25,419 nt of DNA from CBFGTV01 sp965652145 (GCA_965652145.1 CBFGTV010000049.1:1-25419), one strand, 5' to 3'; positions 7,051 to 14,416 are shown, counted from the first letter of the stretch. Program-made: numbers and translations. Notes: generated by a model from the sequence alone, not told the origin.

Positions 7051-9177
7051 TTAAATTCCCAGTTCTTTTCGTTTTTTCTCAATGTGATCAACATAAATTT
7101 GAATTGTTTTTTCGGCATCCAGTTCAATCATCAGCTTACCCAGGCCCAGGCTTTCGGTGGTTTCGGTTAGGGTTTTCACCACCACATCACTTCCAGTCAC
7201 AGAGGGTACCGGAGCCACGTGGACCAGCCAGCCAAGGGCAATGGCAGTACAAGCGTCGGCAACAGCTTTTTGCTCTAAATATTCAGGGGCACCAATAACC
7301 AGTGGTAGCTTATTGGTATCGACATTAAGGGCATCAGCCAGCTCCATTGCAGTATGGGTCATCTTACCAATATCAACGCAGGCGCCATAGGATAAAACCG
7401 GAGGAATACCCAATTGCTTGCAAACTGCCTTTAGGCCTTCTCCGGCCTCGTCAGCCGCCGCTGGGTGGGCAAGGCCGGTATATTCCATCACAGCAGAGGT
7501 ACAGCCTCCAGATAGAACCAGAATATTGTTTTCTATCAAACCCTTGGTAATCTTGAATATATTACTGCCTCCCTGGCCGTAGCGTGCAGTGGTACAGCCA
7601 ACAATGGTGGCAATTCCCCTGATATTACCCTTGGCAATCTGTTCAATTAGTGGATCAAAGCTGCCCCCCAGGGCTTCACGAATTGACTCGGTACTAAAGC
7701 CAACCATACATTCTGAGGTATAAGATGGAATATAGACCTTTCTATTTTCAGCCTTTCTGGCTTTAAAGGCCTCTAAAGCCATATTCAGTACCTTTTCAGC
7801 CTGTTCATTCATTTTTTCAGGAACAAAATCCAGGGTTTCAGTACCCTGCAGCTTGATAACAGGATGGGTACTGACCAGCTTGGTTCCAAAACGCTTGGCA
7901 TAAACCGGCAGGGTGGGTATAGTACAGTTATAGTCAAACATAAATAGATCAACTACCCCTGTGGCCAATAAATATTCCTCAGACAGCCATTCTCCCTCCT
8001 GACCGCCATAGGCCCTTTGGCTTTGACTGCCAGAATAATTTAATAGCTGTTGGCCCTCACAAACGTGGCCTAAAATTTGAATACCGTTGGCGCCCAATTG
8101 GCGGGCCTTCTCTTGCCATTCATCACTTGATGCCATTTCAATGGCTACATGGGCCAATAGGGGCATATGACCATTGGTAATAATGTTGACCATATCGGGG
8201 CTTAAAAGGCCCATGTTTTGTTTTTGCAGAGTAATCTTTTGGGTTCCAATTAATATTTCCTGAAGAATATCCAGGGCAAATAATCCCTGATATTCATTGG
8301 CAATTCCCAGACGGACACAATTTAACAAGAAGTCTACAGGGTCAGAGGTGAAATTGGTCATACATTTAGTCTGGGCATAGGCCACTTCACTATAGCCGCC
8401 ACCGGGATAAAGCCCCAATTGATTCCAAAGGGCCTTTCTTTTTGACGGAGCAAAGGCTTCCACCAGCTTGGAGGGCTCATGATTAGGCCGGTGAATGTCA
8501 TCTATAACAAATTGAGCAAAGGCCACAGCTAATTTTTCAATGGGCATACCAGAATCCAGCCCAACCATTTCTGCATATTTTTTTAGCTTCTGAGGATCTC
8601 TGATTTTTAAGCCGCTGTTTGGGTTTTCTCCAGCAGCCTTCAAGGTTCTAGCGGCCTGATGGGCGTGAAAAATGTTAGCCGAGGTTCCAATGGTTACGTG
8701 GCGATAGGTGAAGTTACGGGCCACCATGGTGTGGGCATCAACACCACAGACTCCCCGGGGAGCCTTGGGGTGGATTCGGCAGGGGCCATTGGCGCAGAGC
8801 TGACATGATAAACCCTCAACGCAAAAACGACATTGAGGCTGTTGTTCCGAAAAACGATCAAAAACATTGGTGAAGGAAGCATTATGTACAACCTGGTACA
8901 TTTCCCGCATGGCGGGGTCAACGATGACATTTAAAGGGTAGCCCTCGGGCGACTGATCATCAACCTGAATATGCTCCCGCTGCCACTGGTGAACCTGATC
9001 GGGATTAGGCGATTTTTTTATATTCTCATAATTAACTTCAATTTTTTCATGTAAATCTTCATGATAAGCTGGGTCGTTGGTAGCGCTTAGTCCTGTAACA
9101 TCGGCCTTTAAGCCTACCTTTCCTTTACCAATGGTATTGGTACTGTTTTCTAAATTTCTTTGATCATCCTTAGACAT
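7051..9177 (-). CDS. cooS: Divergent CooS-like protein (Ni,Fe-CODH / hybrid-cluster superfamily)
   Basis: A 708-residue anaerobic CODH catalytic-subunit homolog, about 70 residues longer than CODH-II of Carboxydothermus because of an N-terminal extension (first cluster Cys at 116 rather than 39). Cluster ligands read by comparison: D-cluster C116 and C119 (CX2C, with the usual second D-cluster Cys replaced by Ser124); B-cluster C125, C128, C133, C144; active-site H337, C373, C418, C528, C559, C600. K637 (catalytic Lys563 of CODH-II) is kept. The second shell differs: His93, His99, His102 and Asp219 of CODH-II align with N168, Q174, R177 and N294, and E374 follows C373. No cooC, cooF, acsB or other Wood-Ljungdahl gene lies nearby. 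It may be a CODH, or a CooS-V-like enzyme acting on hydroxylamine or related compounds. It has its own promoter. Confidence 0.85.
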   Translation of the reverse strand: MSKDDQRNLENSTNTIGKGKVGLKADVTGLSATNDPAYHEDLHEKIEVNYENIKKSPNPDQVHQWQREHIQVDDQSPEGYPLNVIVDPAMREMYQVVHNASFTNVFDRFSEQQPQCRFCVEGLSCQLCANGPCRIHPKAPRGVCGVDAHTMVARNFTYRHVTIGTSANIFHAHQAARTLKAAGENPNSGLKIRDPQKLKKYAEMVGLDSGMPIEKLAVAFAQFVIDDIHRPNHEPSKLVEAFAPSKRKALWNQLGLYPGGGYSEVAYAQTKCMTNFTSDPVDFLLNCVRLGIANEYQGLFALDILQEILIGTQKITLQKQNMGLLSPDMVNIITNGHMPLLAHVAIEMASSDEWQEKARQLGANGIQILGHVCEGQQLLNYSGSQSQRAYGGQEGEWLSEEYLLATGVVDLFMFDYNCTIPTLPVYAKRFGTKLVSTHPVIKLQGTETLDFVPEKMNEQAEKVLNMALEAFKARKAENRKVYIPSYTSECMVGFSTESIREALGGSFDPLIEQIAKGNIRGIATIVGCTTARYGQGGSNIFKITKGLIENNILVLSGGCTSAVMEYTGLAHPAAADEAGEGLKAVCKQLGIPPVLSYGACVDIGKMTHTAMELADALNVDTNKLPLVIGAPEYLEQKAVADACTAIALGWLVHVAPVPSVTGSDVVVKTLTETTESLGLGKLMIELDAEKTIQIYVDHIEKKRKELGI

Positions 9178-9230
9178 TTTCTTACCTCTCTTTCATTGAT
9201 TTTAAGTTATTTTCCCAAGCTCATCAGAAA

Positions 9231-9258
9231 GTTATACCCAAAGACATGATTTTTTCAA
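9231..9258 (-). promoter_or_regulatory. SigA-type promoter of the CooS-like gene
   Basis: On the minus strand, TTGAAA (9258-9253), a 16-base spacer and TATAAC (9236-9231) lie upstream of a GAGAGG ribosome binding site and the ATG at 9177. It lies just downstream of the terminator of the preceding minus-strand gene. Confidence 0.6.
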
Positions 9259-9262
9259 AATA

Positions 9263-9297
9263 AAAAAACCTCATCTGTTTTCTAATCCAGATGAGGC
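9263..9297 (-). terminator. Intrinsic terminator of the DUF1622 gene
   Basis: A perfect 9-base stem, CCTCATCTG / CAGATGAGG, around a 9-base loop; read on the minus strand the stem is followed by a run of seven T. It separates the DUF1622 gene from the CooS-like gene, so the two are not one operon. Confidence 0.85.
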
Positions 9298-9313
9298 TCC
9301 TTCACTTTAAATC

Positions 9314-9712
9314 TTAGGAATGGGCAGATATCTTTTTCTTAGATACTTCCTTTTCCTTTAATTGCTTTAATTGTAAAAATTCATTGCAATGCTTTGTATC
9401 AGATTGGATTTCCCAGTGAATAACATAGGTTAAAATCAATCTTAAGGCAACTACCGCAGCCAAAACATAGATTTCGTCCAGGGTTCTTACTGTAACGGTT
9501 TTTAAGATCTCACCTGCCAGCTTAAATTCTAGACCCAGGGCTAAAGCCTTGGCTAATTCAATTTTTATTGTGTCATCAGTAAAATTAAAGGTCTTCAGTG
9601 CATATTGCGCAAATGCTTTTAAGGCCGTAAAGGCTATTACAAATACTCCCATGGCCTCTAGTAAATGAATAACATAGGGTATAATTGCTTCCATCAAGTG
9701 TTCCAAAATCAT
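9314..9712 (-). CDS. DUF1622 family membrane protein
   Basis: A 132-residue integral membrane protein of unknown function. A long hydrophobic segment covers about residues 8-33, a second covers about residues 82-100, and between them is the family-typical stretch around ELAKALALGLEFKLAGEILKTV and TLDEIYVLAAVVALRLIL. The tail is charged and Lys-rich (KEKEVSKKK), suggesting a cytosolic C-terminus. AGGAGG precedes the ATG. It has its own strong promoter and terminator, so it is monocistronic. Nothing in the sequence points to a substrate. Confidence 0.8.
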   Translation of the reverse strand: MILEHLMEAIIPYVIHLLEAMGVFVIAFTALKAFAQYALKTFNFTDDTIKIELAKALALGLEFKLAGEILKTVTVRTLDEIYVLAAVVALRLILTYVIHWEIQSDTKHCNEFLQLKQLKEKEVSKKKISAHS

Positions 9713-9813
9713 TTTTTTCTTCCTCCTACTTTAATTTCTTCAAGCCATTTTAGACATAAAAAAATTAAGTCATAAGTAAAATATTTTAATAAATTCCATA
9801 GCTCTACACCACT

Positions 9814-9842
9814 ATTATGCTCTTGAAAATCTCTTTTGTCAA
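9814..9842 (-). promoter_or_regulatory. Strong SigA promoter of the DUF1622 gene
   Basis: On the minus strand, TTGACA (9842-9837), an exact 17-base spacer and CATAAT (9819-9814), about 100 bases upstream of the DUF1622 start. Confidence 0.7.
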
Positions 9843-9979
9843 ATAATATTTTAACAAATATCTATTAAAAATTCGGAATATTAAATAAAAAGACTAAAAA
9901 ATATAGGCGTTATTCAGAATCCTAGAACCCTAGAAATTTTTAAAAAATAAGTAATATACTAAATACGTAAAGGTCACGA

Positions 9980-9995
9980 GGGAAAACGTTATCCC
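9980..9995. promoter_or_regulatory. cre-like palindrome
   Basis: GGGAAAACGTTATCCC is palindromic except for one A/T pair. Its core agrees with the CcpA site pattern TGWNANCGNTNWCA at all but the two outermost bases. It lies about 135 bases upstream of the regulator's -10. It could be a CcpA site or an operator of another LacI-type protein. Confidence 0.35.
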
Positions 9996-10114
9996 ATTTA
10001 AAATAAAATAGTTAACCAGATACGTGATACAATATTAACAAACAATGAATTAACACAAAAATTATTTTCAATAAACAGTCAATTTCGAATATGCTGGGGA
10101 AAATACGATATATA

Positions 10115-10123
10115 TGCTATAAT
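10115..10123 (+). promoter_or_regulatory. Extended -10 promoter of the Crp/Fnr regulator
   Basis: TGC-TATAAT is a full extended -10 box (TGN before TATAAT). No good -35 is visible at 17 bases, as is usual for extended -10 promoters. It lies about 50 bases upstream of the ATG. Confidence 0.6.
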
Positions 10124-10175
10124 CTTACTATATAAAAAATTAGAGTAGACAAACAGTGAAAGGGGGGCTAAAGGG

Positions 10176-10862
10176 ATGATAAATAACTCCTATCATATCT
10201 TGAAAAAAATATCTGCCTTTAGTACGCTAAAGGATGAAGACTTAAAGAAAATCTGGGCCATGACGATCGAAAGGAAATTGAGAAAGGGAGCCATTATCTT
10301 TATGGAAGGGGATCCCGGTGAGGCCTTTTATTTTATCAAATATGGAAAGGTGAAGGTCTACAAGACCACTGCCGATGGCAGAGAGTTAATATTTACGATC
10401 CTGAGTGAAGGAGACGTCTTTGCTGAAGTAACGCTGTTAAATGATATACCGTATCCAGCCTCGGCTGAGGTCCTGGAGGATGCCAGCATTGGCATGATAA
10501 AAAATGCCGACCTGGAAAAGTTGGTAAGCAGCAATGCGGAAATTGCCCTTAGAATTATTAAGGTATTGAATAAAAAGCTGGCCAGCTCACAGCAAAAAGT
10601 AAAGGAGCTGGCCCTGTCAGATACCTATATGAGGACAGCCCAAATGATTCTTCAGCTCTCGATGGAGCATGGGGTCGAAACCAAGGAAGGAATTGAGCTA
10701 AAGTTAAATTTGTCAAGGCAAGAATTGGCCAATATGATTGGAACGGCCAGGGAAACCGTCAGCAGGGCCCTGGGACAGTTTAAAAAGGAAGGCTCTGTTG
10801 AAATCAGCGGAAAAAAAATAATTGTAAAGGATTTACAAAAGTTAAAAAATTGGATTCAATAG
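10176..10862 (+). CDS. Crp/Fnr family transcriptional regulator
   Basis: A 228-residue regulator with an N-terminal cyclic-nucleotide-binding-like barrel (about residues 10-125, including EGDPGEAFYFIKYGKVKVY), a long dimer helix, and a C-terminal Crp-type winged helix (about 150-225). The recognition helix reads ARETVSRAL, keeping the R-E-x-x-x-R pattern that in CRP reads TGTGA half-sites. The exact TGTGAT-N4-ATCACA palindrome at 7031-7046 is therefore a good candidate target. The protein has no cysteine, so it is not an FNR-type iron-sulfur oxygen sensor; its effector could be a nucleotide, heme or another ligand. GGGGGG precedes the ATG by eight bases. It appears monocistronic. Confidence 0.9.
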   Translation: MINNSYHILKKISAFSTLKDEDLKKIWAMTIERKLRKGAIIFMEGDPGEAFYFIKYGKVKVYKTTADGRELIFTILSEGDVFAEVTLLNDIPYPASAEVLEDASIGMIKNADLEKLVSSNAEIALRIIKVLNKKLASSQQKVKELALSDTYMRTAQMILQLSMEHGVETKEGIELKLNLSRQELANMIGTARETVSRALGQFKKEGSVEISGKKIIVKDLQKLKNWIQ

Positions 10863-10869
10863 CTTAGTG

Positions 10870-10915
10870 ACCTTCAGGTGAATTAACCTGGAGGTTGTTG
10901 ACTTTTTGGCACTAA
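10870..10915 (+). terminator. Probable terminator of the Crp/Fnr regulator
   Basis: Arms 10870-10879 (ACCTTCAGGT) and 10886-10895 (ACCTGGAGGT) pair over 10 bases with one wobble around a 6-base loop. A T-rich stretch (five T) begins several bases later, so the terminator is imperfect. Confidence 0.5.
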
Positions 10916-11311
10916 GTACATATGATAAACCCCCGATGAGATCGAAGCGGTTATTAAAGATATTATCAAATTTATAAAGTAAAAATGTCAAAATAATATA
11001 TAGCTATTTTTTAACCACTAAAAAAGAAAACAGAAGTTGTAAGCAATTTCCATTTGCTTCTTAAACTGATAAAAATAGGTGTTTTTTAAATGTGGAAATA
11101 TTGGAGAGACATCTATTTTTTTGGTTAATTATTTGATAAGCTGTAAGATAGTAGTCTATTTGTTCAAATTCACAAAATTAATTTTTTGATGATTTAGTAT
11201 TACTTGTACATCTTTCCCAAGAAATATCATATTTTTATATTAGGGTTGGTAAAAAGGTACAAGAAAAGGATGTTTTTGATACAAAAATCAACTGATAAGG
11301 CCATGGAAAAG

Positions 11312-11328
11312 TTGGCACAAGAATTGCA
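11312..11328 (+). promoter_or_regulatory. Sigma-54 (-24/-12) promoter of glpP
   Basis: TTGGCAC-N5-TTGCA matches the -24/-12 consensus (TGGCAC-N5-TTGCA), with GG (11314-11315) and GC (11326-11327) exactly 12 bases apart. Transcription would start near 11339, leaving a leader of about 20 bases that contains GGGAGGAG (11346-11353) ahead of the glpP ATG. A sigma-54 activator gene lies in the same cluster at 17710. Confidence 0.8.
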
Positions 11329-11359
11329 CATTAATATTGCAAATAGGGAGGAGATTGAT

Positions 11360-11926
11360 ATGGCAGGTCTGTTTTTTGAAAAAATACAGAATAATCCCAT
11401 TATTGCTGCTGTTAATGACTTAAGCAAGCTGGAGGCAGCAATCCAATCCCCCAGTGAAATTATCTTTCTGTTGACGGGGAACATACTGAACCTGAAGGAG
11501 ATTGTCAAGCGGGTGAAGGACCGTGGCATGGATATCTATATTCACCTTGATTTAATGGATGGATTTTCAAAGGATGCCATTGCTCTAAAATACATCCACG
11601 AGCATATCCGGCCCGATGGGATCATTACTACTAAAAGTAACCTTATTAAGCTTGCCAAGGATATGAAAATCTTTGCCATTCAAAGACTTTTTATTCTCGA
11701 CTCCCTTTCTCTGGATACAGCTATTAAAACTATTCAAATGACCAGGCCAGATGCTATTGAGATTCTGCCGGGGGTAATGCCTAAAATAGTCAGACAGATC
11801 AGCAGGGAAACCAATACCCCGGTAATTGCAGGGGGGCTGATTATCGATAAGGAGGATGTCATTGAAACCTTAAAGGCTGGAGCCATGGGGGTATCTACCA
11901 GTAAGGAACAGGTATGGGAGCTTTAA
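11360..11926 (+). CDS. glpP: Glycerol-3-phosphate-responsive antiterminator GlpP
   Basis: GlpP binds glycerol-3-phosphate and then the leader RNA of glycerol genes, letting polymerase pass a terminator, as known for Bacillus subtilis glpD. The 188-residue protein has the family landmarks: NNPIIAAVND near the N-terminus, HLDLMDGF, IRPDGIITTKS, ILPGVMPKI and TPVIAGGLI, forming a TIM-barrel-like phosphate-binding fold. I chose ATG 11360, six bases after GGGAGGAG, because this gives the usual family length (about 180-190); the frame extends 52 codons further upstream but without family similarity and across the sigma-54 promoter. Its likely target is the attenuator at 14452-14501. It stands first in the glycerol cluster. 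Confidence 0.92.
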   Translation: MAGLFFEKIQNNPIIAAVNDLSKLEAAIQSPSEIIFLLTGNILNLKEIVKRVKDRGMDIYIHLDLMDGFSKDAIALKYIHEHIRPDGIITTKSNLIKLAKDMKIFAIQRLFILDSLSLDTAIKTIQMTRPDAIEILPGVMPKIVRQISRETNTPVIAGGLIIDKEDVIETLKAGAMGVSTSKEQVWEL

Positions 11927-11948
11927 AAGGTAATTTTCATGAAATGGG

Positions 11949-11978
11949 TTTTACCAGCCCCTTAAATGGCTGGTAAAA
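11949..11978. terminator. Hairpin after glpP
   Basis: Perfect 11-base arms TTTTACCAGCC (11949-11959) and GGCTGGTAAAA (11968-11978) around an 8-base loop. The T-run after it is weak on plus, so it may be a partial terminator or an RNA end-stabilising stem that tunes read-through from glpP into the transporter genes. Confidence 0.55.
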
Positions 11979-12000
11979 TTAATCGCCGTCAGGAAAACCT

Positions 12001-12030
12001 TTGCATAGCTTTTCAAAATGATAGGATAAT
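12001..12030 (+). promoter_or_regulatory. Candidate SigA promoter of the transporter-glpK operon
   Basis: TTGCAT (12001-12006), an 18-base spacer and GATAAT (12025-12030), followed by a small hairpin CAGGTT-TTC-AACCTG (12032-12046) in the leader. No strong terminator follows, so unlike the glpA leader this one shows no clear GlpP attenuator. Confidence 0.45.
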
Positions 12031-12098
12031 CCAGGTTTTCAACCTGTGGTTATAAATATTATTGGTTATTTAAAAATATGGAGGGAGGCAATTGTATT

Positions 12099-12473
12099 AT
12101 GAAGCATGTAGGAACAATCATCGGATCGGCAATTGCAGGGATGTTTGTTATGTCTGTATGGGGGGCCTTTGTTGACCAGGCAGGCATCATCGGAGGATGG
12201 TTTGCAGGACTTATTATTATTGGCACCATGTGGCTGATGAACCATTATATTGGTGTGATTAACAATGATGGAGCCTTTGTCGATATGGCCTGTGGAATTG
12301 GTGTGGCTGGCCTTATGAGGGATGTCTTTTCTCAAGGTATACAGGTAGGAATTGATTCATTACCAACCCTGGTGCTTGTTATTTTAGGGGGAGCCCTTGG
12401 TGGCTTGGCGGCCTTTAAGGTAGAGCAATACATTGCAGAGCGTGATAAGCAGGCAGCGAAGGAAACAGCTTAA
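12099..12473 (+). CDS. Small membrane protein, putative glycerol transporter subunit 1 (Lin0368-like)
   Basis: A 124-residue protein with about four hydrophobic segments. It resembles the family that databases name Lin0368, a putative glycerol transporter subunit. Seen: Gly-rich helix starts, GIIGGWFAGLIIIGTMWLMN followed by HYIGV, and AFVDMACGIGVAGL. It has no NPA motif, so it is not a GlpF aquaglyceroporin. It is clearly paralogous to the next protein, sharing GG-x3-G/A-x-I-x-GT-x-W-x2-NH-x2-G and DMA-x4-G. Start ATG 12099 follows GGAGGGAGG by ten bases; an in-frame ATG at 12078 has no ribosome binding site. Its place between glpP and glpK, where glpF usually stands, supports glycerol uptake. 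Transport is inferred, not shown by sequence. Confidence 0.72.
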   Translation: MKHVGTIIGSAIAGMFVMSVWGAFVDQAGIIGGWFAGLIIIGTMWLMNHYIGVINNDGAFVDMACGIGVAGLMRDVFSQGIQVGIDSLPTLVLVILGGALGGLAAFKVEQYIAERDKQAAKETA

Positions 12474-12500
12474 TTATCAATTTTGAGAGGAGGAAAAGGG

Positions 12501-12836
12501 ATGACAATCGGTTTTGCAATTACAACCGTAGCTGGAGGCTTTATTTTTCCATTTTTAATCAGACTATTATGGGGTAAAATGTGTGAAAATTGGGGCCCGG
12601 CAGGGGGCTACATGGCAGCGGGCTTTATCGTTGGTACTGCCTGGACAATTAATCATGGTGTAGGCTTAATTTTTCAATCAGGAGGAGCCTGGATCGATAT
12701 GGCCTTTGCGGCAGGTGCAGGGCTGTTTGTGGCTTCGGCCCTATCGGGTGATAACGTTTCTAAGGGTTTAGTTAATTTATTTTATGCTATTTTAGGAGGA
12801 GTCATAGGCGGTTTCATTCTTTCATTACTGGCTTAA
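12501..12836 (+). CDS. Small membrane protein, putative glycerol transporter subunit 2
   Basis: A 111-residue, roughly four-segment membrane protein paralogous to the upstream one: PAGGYMAAGFIVGTAWTINH followed by GVGL, and AWIDMAFAAGAGLF, line up with the same stretches there, and both end in an LGG-x2-GG helix. The conserved NH and DMA residues lie in hydrophobic segments and are candidates for a polar pore or substrate site. AGGAGG lies seven bases before ATG 12501. The gap to the upstream gene is 27 bases and to glpK 28 bases, so the three form one operon. The two proteins probably form a hetero-oligomer. Confidence 0.7.
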   Translation: MTIGFAITTVAGGFIFPFLIRLLWGKMCENWGPAGGYMAAGFIVGTAWTINHGVGLIFQSGGAWIDMAFAAGAGLFVASALSGDNVSKGLVNLFYAILGGVIGGFILSLLA

Positions 12837-12864
12837 TCAAAATTAATAAAAGGGGGAAATTTAT

Positions 12865-14361
12865 ATGAAAAAGTATATTATGGCATTAGATCAGGGTACC
12901 ACCAGCTCAAGGGCCATTCTTTTTGACCATGACGGAAAGGTGGTTGCTACTGCACAAAAAGAATTTACTCAATTTTACCCTAAGGCCGGATGGGTAGAGC
13001 ATGACCCCATGGAAATCTGGGGTACCCAAAGCGGTGTAGCCCGGGAGGTTTTGGAGAAAACGGGAATAAAGCCTACAGAGGTGGCCGCCATTGGAATCAC
13101 CAACCAACGGGAAACAACTGTGGTCTGGGAAAAAAGCACCGGTAGACCGATTTATAACGCAATCGTCTGGCAATGCCGAAGAACCGCTGCCATTTGTGAT
13201 GACTTAAAGGCCAGGGGCCTTGTGGACTATATTCGAGATCATACCGGTTTAGTGGTAGATGCCTATTTCTCTGGAACAAAGATAAAATGGATTTTGGACC
13301 ATGTGGAAGGGGCCAGAGAAAAGGCCGAAAAGGGTGAATTACTATTCGGAAATATTGATACATGGCTGATTTGGAACCTGACCCGGGGAAAAGTCCACGT
13401 TACGGATTATTCCAATGCCTCCAGAACCATGCTCTATAATATCAAGGAATTAAAATGGGATGAAAAAATATTAAAGGAGCTTGATATACCGGCCTCCATG
13501 CTGCCCGAGGTGAAGCCATCCAGCCACGTTTATGGCTATACCGATCATGAAACCTTTGGCGGAGCCGATATTCCAATTGCCGGTGCTGCGGGTGACCAAC
13601 AGGCTGCCTTATTTGGTCAGGCCTGCTTTGAACCGGGAATGGCAAAAAACACCTACGGTACAGGCTGCTTTATGTTAATGAACACCGGTGATAAGTTTGT
13701 TCCCTCTAAAAATGGTCTGCTGACCACCCTGGCCTGGGGAGTAGATGGAAAGGTGGAATATGCCCTTGAAGGAAGTATTTTCGTGGCAGGGGCTTCAGTT
13801 CAATGGCTGCGGGATGAATTGAAAATTATTCGTGATGCAGCTGAAACTGAATACCTGGCCACCAAGGTAAAGGATTCCAACGGTGTGTATGTTGTTCCGG
13901 CCTTTGTGGGTATGGGAGCTCCCTATTGGGATATGTATGCTCGAGGAACTGTAGTTGGCTTAACCAGAGGGGCCAAGGCAGAGCATTTAATCAGGGCGAC
14001 CCTGGAGTCCATCGCCTATCAAACCAGAGATGTTTTAGAGGCCATGCAAGAGGACTCAGGCATTAACCTGCAAGCCCTTAAGGTGGATGGTGGAGCCGTT
14101 GCTAACAACTTCTTAATGCAGTTCCAATCAGATATTCTCAATGTTAAGGTGGATCGTCCTGAAATAACAGAAACCACCGCCCTGGGAGCCGCTTATCTGG
14201 CAGGGCTGGCAGTGGGCTACTGGAACGACAAGTCTGAAATATCCAATAAGTGGAGTGTAGACAGAAGCTTTACTCCCGATATGGATGAAGAAAAGAGAGG
14301 AAAGCTGTATCGAGGCTGGAAGCGTGCCGTAGAGCGTTCCATGGGTTGGGAAGAGGAATAG
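12865..14361 (+). CDS. glpK: Glycerol kinase
   Basis: Phosphorylates glycerol with ATP to sn-glycerol-3-phosphate, which is both the substrate of the downstream dehydrogenase and the GlpP signal. The 498-residue FGGY kinase has the usual length. Seen: ALDQGTTSSRAI (phosphate 1), GITNQRETTVVWEKSTG, AIVWQCRRT, GAAGDQQAALFGQ, TYGTGCFMLMNTG and KVDGGAVANNFLMQFQSD. Odd: in many Gram-positive GlpKs a loop His (His232 of Enterococcus, in YHFYGG) is phosphorylated by the PTS; here the loop reads YTDHETFGGADIPI and that position is T230, so this control is probably absent. Clear GGGGG ribosome binding site. It is the last gene before the attenuated operon. Confidence 0.97.
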   Translation: MKKYIMALDQGTTSSRAILFDHDGKVVATAQKEFTQFYPKAGWVEHDPMEIWGTQSGVAREVLEKTGIKPTEVAAIGITNQRETTVVWEKSTGRPIYNAIVWQCRRTAAICDDLKARGLVDYIRDHTGLVVDAYFSGTKIKWILDHVEGAREKAEKGELLFGNIDTWLIWNLTRGKVHVTDYSNASRTMLYNIKELKWDEKILKELDIPASMLPEVKPSSHVYGYTDHETFGGADIPIAGAAGDQQAALFGQACFEPGMAKNTYGTGCFMLMNTGDKFVPSKNGLLTTLAWGVDGKVEYALEGSIFVAGASVQWLRDELKIIRDAAETEYLATKVKDSNGVYVVPAFVGMGAPYWDMYARGTVVGLTRGAKAEHLIRATLESIAYQTRDVLEAMQEDSGINLQALKVDGGAVANNFLMQFQSDILNVKVDRPEITETTALGAAYLAGLAVGYWNDKSEISNKWSVDRSFTPDMDEEKRGKLYRGWKRAVERSMGWEEE

Positions 14362-14387
14362 AGAATCCTTCCTAATTAATAAAGCTC

Positions 14388-14416
14388 TGTACAGAATAAG
14401 AAATAAATGATATAAT
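14388..14416 (+). promoter_or_regulatory. SigA promoter of the G3P oxidation operon
   Basis: TGTACA (14388-14393), an exact 17-base spacer and a perfect TATAAT (14411-14416). It reads into a leader of about 150 bases containing a large terminator ahead of the glpA-like gene. Confidence 0.7.

Larger units (their letters stand above)
9713..10175. other. Divergent intergenic region, AT-rich
   Basis: A 463-base gap between the DUF1622 gene (minus) and the Crp/Fnr regulator (plus). It holds the DUF1622 promoter (9814-9842), a near-palindrome GGGAAAACGTTATCCC (9980-9995) resembling a catabolite-responsive element, and an extended -10 for the regulator (10115-10123). A short repeat CCCTAGAA occurs near 9930. 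I see no ORF or structured RNA. Confidence 0.6.
10863..11359. other. Long gene-free region upstream of glpP
   Basis: About 500 bases, very AT-rich. It holds the regulator's terminator, a 6-base hairpin AAGCAA/TTGCTT (11041-11059), an imperfect palindrome TTTGT-N8-ACAAA (11159-11176), inverted CTTGTAC/GTACAAG copies near 11208 and 11257, and the sigma-54 promoter (11312-11328). The glpP frame is open from 11204, but residues before ATG 11360 do not look like the family. The palindromes are candidate enhancer sites for a sigma-54 activator. Confidence 0.5.

Noticed and set aside
7002..7550. Several plus-strand frames over the CooS-like gene
   Set aside because: They are low-complexity shadows of the minus-strand cooS codons; the CooS ligands are unmistakable in the other frame.
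10906..10921. A second TTGGCAC sequence, possible sigma-54 promoter
   Set aside because: The -12 GC is absent at the required 12-base distance, and it lies in the regulator's terminator region.
10937..10982. A short frame reading DEIEAVIKDIIKFIK then stop, possible gene remnant
   Set aside because: Only about 17 codons after an upstream stop, no start or ribosome binding site, and no recognisable family; too short to call a pseudogene.
12066..12335. An 89-codon minus-strand frame
   Set aside because: It covers the small membrane protein gene in antisense; its His- and Asn-rich translation is typical of a shadow frame.
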